A stretch of DNA of 64,000 bases from Saksenaea vasiformis B4078 (taxonomy: Eukaryota > Mucoromycota > Mucoromycetes > Mucorales > Saksenaeaceae), in the NCBI GenBank assembly GCA_000697055.1, contig JNDT01002388.1, forward strand, positions 1-64,000, in the 5' to 3' direction. Position 1 is the stretch's first letter. Each line of letters starts with the position of its first letter. Positions 58,079-64,000 of this stretch are shown here, piece after piece. Under the pieces are notes generated by a model. That model was given only the letters and a program-made list of their open reading frames with translations. It did not search any database and had not been told where the DNA came from. Position numbers and translations under genes: made by a program.

Positions 58079-58489
58079 AGAAAAAAAAGAAACAACAGCA
58101 TACAATCATTCATCCTTCTAATACATATTTTCCTCATTCCGTTATACAATGTGTGTATGAATGCATTCTTCTATTTACAAAAATAAACAACCCACTTGAA
58201 TTTCTTAAAAAAAAATAGAACTTGATCCATCCATCAATGCACTTTTACGGACGTCTCCAAAGAACCATGACAGATTGTTATTACAATGTTCGGACAGCTC
58301 CCAGCGTTGTAAGTAATACACTTGATTGGAATGATGACTGTTGTTATACGACAATACAAACGTTAATAAAGAAAAATACACGTTTTATTCAGAAAAAAAG
58401 TCATTTGAAGGAGATGATTCGTAACGCGCGAATATGCAGCATTTACTTAACGTTTGAGCGTCCTGGAAACCTTGATCATCCTCCGAATG

Positions 58490-58800
58490 GAAATTTGCCT
58501 CCTTCCTGAGCTCTCCACAAACAATCACCACTTCTTCCGGAAACTCTTTGATAACGAATACCATCCGCAGCTTGGTCCACCTCTTCCAAAGGTCTAAAAT
58601 GGACAATGCCTTGATTACTTACCGAGTTTCTTTCAATGTGCCTTGGTTGTCTACCGGGTCTACGAACCGCGAGCGTCTTTTAAGCACCTTCGACCTATTC
58701 CGATCTCAGAGAGAAAAAGTGCTTGAAAAAGAAAGCGGTAAAAGATAGAGAACGTAAAAGCAAAGGATACTTACAAAGACTGATACAGATGAAATATCCA
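58490..58800 (-). CDS. Possible 3' exons of an unrecognised minus-strand gene
   Basis: Two minus-strand segments splice cleanly (donor gtaagt, acceptor attttag near 58590-58620): VLKRRSRFVDPVDNQGTLKE then TRPLEEVDQAADGIRYQRVS and DCLWRAQEGGKFPFGG with a stop near 58490. A further donor after MDISSVSVF (58770) could join them to the upstream frame that contains the GKKRM repeats. No family is recognised. A different frame over the same bases (58385-58606) is the alternative. It would be convergent with RRP12. Confidence 0.3.
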
Positions 58801-58849
58801 TGTATTGTGTGGCCGACGTAGGATAGCTCCTCTTGTTCATCCTCTTCCT

Positions 58850-59085
58850 ACCCACCCACTTCCTAATCGTCCTGTTCTTACCCGTCCTCTTCCTACCCAT
58901 CCTCTTCCTACCCATCCTCTTCCTACCCATCCTCTTCCTACCCATCCTCTTCCTACCCATCCTCTTCTTACCCATCCTCTTCTTACCCATCCTCTTCTTA
59001 CCCATCCTCTTCTTACCCATCCTCTTCTTACCCATCCTCTTCTCACCCATCCTCTTCTTACCCATCCTCTTCTTGCTTATCTTAT
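58850..59085. repeat. 15-bp minisatellite (CCCATCCTCTTCYTA), about 15 copies
   Basis: The unit cccatcctcttccta/cccatcctcttctta repeats almost without change from about 58880 to 59080, with looser copies before and after. Because 15 is a multiple of three, all frames stay open: the minus strand gives repeated GKKRM, the plus strand repeated LPTHP or PILFL. This keeps a minus-strand frame open from 58706 to 59452. Confidence 0.95.
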
Positions 59086-59090
59086 TATTC

Positions 59091-60305
59091 CTGTTCTTGT
59101 TAGTCGGCTTTTTTTTGTTTCTTTGTTTCCGGGAAGAGGGGAAATCGCAACCCATGACAGGTTCGACGACTTCGCTGAAGAGAAAGTAGAGTGATACTCC
59201 GCTAAAACCCCTCTCCCGTTTGTGCTTGTCATTCCATCCGCCGGCATCGTCCCATCGCCGTGACATGGAGATGCATCCGCCGATGCATGGGTCGATCGTT
59301 TGCGAGATCAACCTACCTCCGGGATCCGACCCTCGATGGAGAGAGAGGATCGTACACCAGCTGAACCAGATGGACGCATCCAGCCCTGACAGACGAATGC
59401 TGTCAGGAACCGTGCCCGCCAGTTCCCGCCCCCCCGGAACCGACGAATACATCGACTTTAGACATTACTCTCTGGTGTCATGTAAACCAGTCGAACGAAT
59501 GTTCTAATAAAAAGCGCATGTCGGCTATCAAACCGGAGTGACAGCTATACGGACAGATTCAGTACCAGGAATCAGCCGAACCCGTAGATCAGATCCACAG
59601 GACAATGCGTTAACTGACCTCTGAGGCTGAGGCACAGCTAAAAGGGAGGTATTTTAAAGAATCGTCTCTGGGAACCTTCCAACCCCACAAGACCAAAGTC
59701 TTGAGACGTGCGCAGGCTAACTCAATGAAGGGAACTCAATGAAGAGAACCCAATGGAGAGAACTCAATGAAGAGAACTCAATGGAGAAAGCCGGTCAGGC
59801 GAATACCCCAAGAACAGTTACTCCGGACTGACTGTCCTCAGAACGCACGCTGCCACGTAGTTTAAGGATATCTCCCTGGGAACATGGCCGGCCCGCGCGT
59901 GTTGGCCAACTCCCTAAAGGTGAAAACCAGTCAGCTGAAGCTCCAATCCGGAAAAAAAAACCGGGAAGCCGATACCCGACCCAAAGGAGCCTGATCAATC
60001 CAATGGACACGCGAAATCCCATAATCATAATCGCCAAAGGATTGTGAAGTTTCATCCCGGGACAGGAATCCGCTAATCCTAAGACGATGCGCCAGATAAC
60101 CTCTCTCGAAGTTACCTACTGACCAGCTCCTCCTCCTCAGAAACCAGTTCAGCCAAAAGGACCAAGGTCCTAAGGGCGACTTTGGAAATTCGGCACGGTG
60201 ACGCATAACTTACTGGATGACGACCAATGGAGGACTGGCAGCATATAGATGGTGTAAAGCCACGGCCATGGGTTTGCATAGTCCCGAGTCTCTACAAAAA
60301 AAAGC
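59091..60305. other. Low-gene region with degenerate coding-like sequence
   Basis: A plus-strand frame at 59220-59507 (for example MHPPMHGSIVCEINLPPGSD) has protein-like composition, but the sequence after it is broken by many stops. It may be a decayed retroelement; no motif supports a family. The 14-bp repeats at 59719-59788 lie here. Confidence 0.25.
59719..59788. repeat. 14-bp tandem repeat (AACTCAATGAAGAG), five copies
   Basis: Five consecutive 14-base units, aactcaatgaaggg, aactcaatgaagag, aacccaatggagag, aactcaatgaagag and aactcaatggagaa, fill this interval. Confidence 0.95.
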
Positions 60306-62331
60306 ATGAACAAAGTACAGCGAGTTGTTATTAACTCGCCGTACCATGATCGAGAGCGTATACAAGTGGTTAATAAAAAAGAAAAAAAAGAAATTAAACA
60401 CAAGAAACATACCTTGAAAAGGAAGAACGATCGTGGAGACTCAGCAGACTATGCAAATTCTGACGCCAGAAGCGAAGCGGAAGGAGAGGATGGATGGATG
60501 GATGGTACCTGCCTCGGAGTCGTAAACTATAATAGTTGAGTTACACCGTGTGAAACAAATAGTACAAAAACGTACCTGATTTGATTCGGCATTGCGGTTT
60601 GCATAACACCGACGCGATCGTGAATGGTTGCAATGTGTAATTAACATGTCAATGAATGGAAAGGATCAATTCAATGCTACTTACTTCGACCAAGGTGGAA
60701 CGTTCAGGGCCCGACCGGTAAGTGGAGACTGTCAGCTTGAGAGTGCATGCGAAATCAGAAATGGAAGTTAATGAGAAAAGAATAAATGATCGACTGACTT
60801 ATAAAGCATACCTTGTTCAAGTAAACAGAAACGCGTCTAAAACACAAGATACGCATGTTTACGGGAACTAAGCAACATGTAAAAAAAACGATTTCTTTTG
60901 GAAGATGACTTACCGGGTTGCTGCGCCGCATCAAGTGAATAAGGAAATGAGGAAAGCAGTAATAAAGAGAAAAGAAGAAGAAGGAGATAAAAGATAATTT
61001 AAAAAAAAAGAATAAGAAATAAAAAAAGAGAGAAGTATAAAGAAAAGAAGTATAAAAAAGAAAAGCTCTTTTGTCGGCATCATCAGCAAAGAGTGGCCAG
61101 CTCTTTGCACCGTCTTGTATGTCTGGCCAGGACAACAAGAACGCATGATGATGATGTTGGCCTCCGACACTGAGCACAACAAGAAGTATAAAAAGGAAAA
61201 CTTACCAAAAGAAGATATAAACGAAAAGAGAAAAAAACACAAAATGGAAAAAAAACGCCTTTTTAAAGGCCTCTTGAGAAATCAACCCCAGCGCGTTATG
61301 TCACTCCCCAAAGATAATGCAGTGTTTCTGAGGAAAGAAAAAAAGGTGGGTGTATTGAAGTGATCTCTCATGTCGAAGGTTTGTTGCAAAGGGCATTAAC
61401 GCATTCGAATGTCATTTAGTTTGGTCATTTAGTTGGATGCGACGGGATCGCCGTTATAAAAATAGCAGCATATTATTTTACTGCGGATATTCATGCTAAG
61501 CGCATACAGAAATTGACCCGTTACTGCAGTCAGGTTTTCTTTAACAGAAGACAAGAAGGTTGTTTCGAGATCAGTTGCCGTTTCTCACTATTAAAGGTAC
61601 TGTCAAATCCGAAGTGCTTATAGTTGTCTGCAATAGGAAAGCGGATGCAGAGGGATATCCGTGTTTAATGTCAGTGCACGATGTATTTTGTTTTTGGAAG
61701 TATACCTAATGCCCCGGTGTATGTGATTAATTAAAGCATCTGTAGTTCAGGATCAACTGTCCTCTCATGGATCCTCGCTATTTTATTCATTTGTGCGACG
61801 CAAGAGAAGAGCTATCTGTACGGTTACGTTATGTAAAAGGAGCAGTTCTTTAAAAGAAAGACGTATGAAAGCGGAACCCGTATGGCAGTTTAAATGCCTT
61901 CTAGTTATTACAGCTGGAAAACTTTGATGTGGTTTCCATGCAAAGTATACTCCTGGGAAAATGAGATTTCAGAGCGTTTGGAGTGATAGACTGCGGAACT
62001 TATAAACCGTCGGTTCAACCAGTCTTGACGGATAAATAACTATATTTCACACTTCGTTAATCAAGAATGATTAACGCTTGGATTCTTTAGTAATCCGCTA
62101 TCTCAGGAATTCGCGTTCTCTTCTCCGTTAATGTATACTTAGATACGCAGAGATCCATGATAAAACTGCTACGCTAAAAGGTCTATCATCTTCCATCCGA
62201 TGTGGCAGTCAAAGATATAGTATGATCTTCTTAGTAAAAAGGAGATTTTATTTGTCTTCCAACTAGTAACATCCTGACAACGCTTTTCTTTGAAAGAGGT
62301 GGGCGATAAAACCAACGAAACAATCTGTTCA
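60306..62331. other. Region without a supported gene
   Basis: Short lysine- and glutamate-rich plus-strand frames (60306-60539 and 61115-61363) and hydrophobic minus-strand counterparts reflect purine-rich DNA rather than clear genes. A GGAT microsatellite lies near 60485-60505. From 61400 to 62330 no feature is evident. Confidence 0.25.
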
Positions 62332-63109
62332 TTATTTGCAGGAATTGTCCACCTTTAAGAACGGCGAATCTCCAATGTATGGAGCCGCTAATTTCTTGAG
62401 GGTTTTAAAGGTGTGCTCGTCTAACTTGGGGTTCCTGGTGTACAGAGAGGTGTAGACGGCGTCTGAGTCCCATTGACCTCCATCTGCCTTACCCTTCGGA
62501 ATATCCTTTCCGTCAATCCAGAGAACCACAGCATCCAGGTTATTATCATTGCTTGTTGAGAGGAATTTTCCGTGTGCTGGTACCTTCATAGGCACCGTAC
62601 CTGGAACGGTCATTGAGCCTGAACCATCAAGCGCGCTACGGGTGGGGAACAGATGCTTCCAGTCGGACTTCTTTGCGGTGAATTCAGCTATCATAATGTA
62701 AGTACAGAACATTTACCGATCCTTTATACTCACAGATAGTGTACATTACTTCGAACACGCCTTGATCATCAGGTTTACCCTGCATTCCGAAACTTCCCTC
62801 GGCGAAAGCATCTGCAAGAGCCTTCGAGTCACCCTTTTGTAAAGTAACCCTTTGCTTGATGCTGATCGACGACTTTGATGAACGAGAACTCTTGATCTCG
62901 TCACAAATCATTGACAGATCAGCCTTCGCAAGCTGACCGAAGAGGTGGTCATAGACATTCTTGGAGATACCGGTGACGTACCAAGAACCTTCGATAGTAC
63001 CGCCATTGCTGCCGTGGGATTTGGCCTGAGCGGTTACATCTGTAGGGGCAACAACACCGGCTGAAACGACACCAGATACGATAAGAGAAGCAAGCAAAGA
63101 GAGTTTCAT
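62332..63109 (-). CDS. Small secreted protein of unknown function
   Basis: Exons 63109-62734 and 62687-62332 join across a 46-nt intron (gtgagt..atgatag) to 243 residues. The N-terminus is a clear signal peptide (MKLSLLASLIVSGVVSAG). The mature part begins with an extended region (GGTIEGSWYVTGISKNVYDH) that resembles the GxW start of lipocalin-like folds. Later parts are SIKQRVTLQKGDSKALADAF, FGMQGKPDDQGVFEVMYTIS, WKHLFPTRSALDGSGSMTV, LDAVVLWIDGKDIPKGKADG and a single C-terminal Cys (KVDNSCK). Soluble, probably extracellular or cell-wall associated. The lipocalin comparison rests on the GSWYVTG motif and general pattern only; no family is claimed. Downstream to 64000 nothing supported is seen. 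Confidence 0.7.
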
Positions 63110-64000
63110 TGATAAGATAGGAAAATTTCACCAACGATCGGTAATTAGCCTACTTGGTTATAGTATTTATAATACAGGCATTTTCCTTTAGAACCGCCAA
63201 CCATAGTTGACATACCAACAAAGGTTACATCCCGTCGAACGTTATAATGTGTATACTGCGCATTCCTAAGATACACCCAAACATTCCTGCTAATGAGCTT
63301 ATGTGGTTCCAGACATTGGTCGCTTTTCCTATATCTCGTATGGTGCTGTCGGCACTGCCGGGTCGGCTTCCGAGAAACGGTCTTTCTGTTGTTCCAGACT
63401 GTCGGATTACTCCTACTAAGAGCGTGGATCTTCCAGGTACAACTTTTATTCAGCTAATGTGTAAAATTGTGGAGAGTCACTAATAAACATATGAACATTC
63501 CCAAAAGCTCGGTTATAAAGGACTTTGTTCTTTTTCCAATTAGTATTAAAGATTAGGGGTGTAAACCGGTAGACATCTGATTCCAAAGAGTATGTTCAAA
63601 TTAACGATGTAAACTGCATTAAAACGACAGCCTTAAAAGACCCTGACCAATTCTTCGCGGAAAATGTCCAACAACGAGTTATTCTAGTATCCGCGCAACG
63701 TCTCTTTGAGATTTCGAATTCGCCTCAGAACCAATGTCCCAGGCCGGCTTTCAATCCGAATTTTGGGGTCACAAACGTTCGCGACTTCTGTATGCCTCTG
63801 TTCGCGTCGAAGGCCGAGAAAACTTCCCATAGATGGACGACTGTATTTAGGTTGTTAAGTATTCAGGCAAATGTTGAAGGATTACACGATATATACATAT
63901 CTGCTGACGCTTTCTCCTCGAAGTGTAACAGACTGGAAAAAATTCGCATAATATCCGCGACACTTTCACAGAAAATTAACATAGAGAAGTTGCGCCCTGC
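63110..64000. other. Region upstream of the secreted-protein gene, right window edge
   Basis: The first ~100 bases are the likely promoter of the secreted-protein gene. A 78-residue plus-strand frame at 63247-63483 has no recognisable motif. The rest is AT-rich without evident features. Confidence 0.3.

Noticed and set aside
58805..59194. Plus-strand proline/leucine-rich frames over the minisatellite
   Set aside because: They exist only because a 15-bp repeat keeps all frames open. No start context, splice sites or homology support them.
60931..61242. Minus-strand hydrophobic frames suggesting a membrane protein
   Set aside because: The phenylalanine/leucine runs come from complementing A-rich simple sequence; no family motif.

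Overview
The window looks like nuclear DNA of a filamentous fungus, most likely an early-diverging one (Mucoromycota, Mucorales-like). The genes are split by short introns (about 45-130 nt, GT..AG), intergenic DNA is AT-rich, and the conserved proteins are typical fungal housekeeping proteins. The transposon families seen (MULE with OTU domain, CACTA with DUF4218-like transposase, IS630/Tc1 relics, a Fanzor) and a family-expanded hypothetical gene fit that group. The assignment is inferred from protein resemblance recalled by eye; no search was run.

Layout. 1-1158 (-): 5' part of a TBC1D5-like Rab-GAP that runs off the left edge. 1.5-4.7 kb (-): decayed accessory DNA with a family-expanded hypothetical gene and a broken Ty3-like gag. 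5.9-6.9 kb (+): SURF1/Shy1, facing a vezatin/Inp2-like gene at 7.0-9.2 kb (-). 10.8-11.5 kb (-): a DUF3020 protein. 11.5-18 kb: gene-poor, with an IS630/Tc1 transposase relic near 16 kb. 18.1-19.7 kb (+): glycosyltransferase-like membrane protein. 22.4-23.1 kb (+): acetate transporter (Ato/GPR1/FUN34 family). 26.5-31.7 kb: a 5.2-kb CACTA-like element with a shortened transposase. 33.8-36.4 kb: divergent pair of a TPR protein (-) and COA8 (+). 37.0-38.4 kb (+): ZIP zinc transporter. 38.9-44 kb: a second copy of the hypothetical family, a 268-bp satellite, a foldback and a ~97-bp tandem repeat. 44.1-49.0 kb: a Mutator-like element with a 31-bp repeat array, a C2H2-finger gene and a MULE transposase (SWIM, then OTU) in convergent orientation. 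50.5-53.2 kb (+): a Fanzor (eukaryotic TnpB-like RNA-guided nuclease) whose exons splice into one uninterrupted frame. 53.6-58.1 kb (+): RRP12. 58.5-62.3 kb: minisatellites and little clear coding. 62.3-63.1 kb (-): a small secreted protein.

The host genes serve unrelated jobs: cytochrome oxidase assembly (SURF1 and COA8), endosome/peroxisome traffic (TBC1D5-like, vezatin/Inp2-like), nutrient and metal uptake (Ato, ZIP) and ribosome biogenesis (RRP12). Mobile DNA fills the gaps between them. The most interesting part is 44-53.5 kb: the two-gene MULE followed closely by the Fanzor, which keeps all three RuvC acidic motifs and the zinc ribbon and has a strong inverted repeat about 140 nt downstream of its stop, a candidate guide-RNA structure or transposon end.
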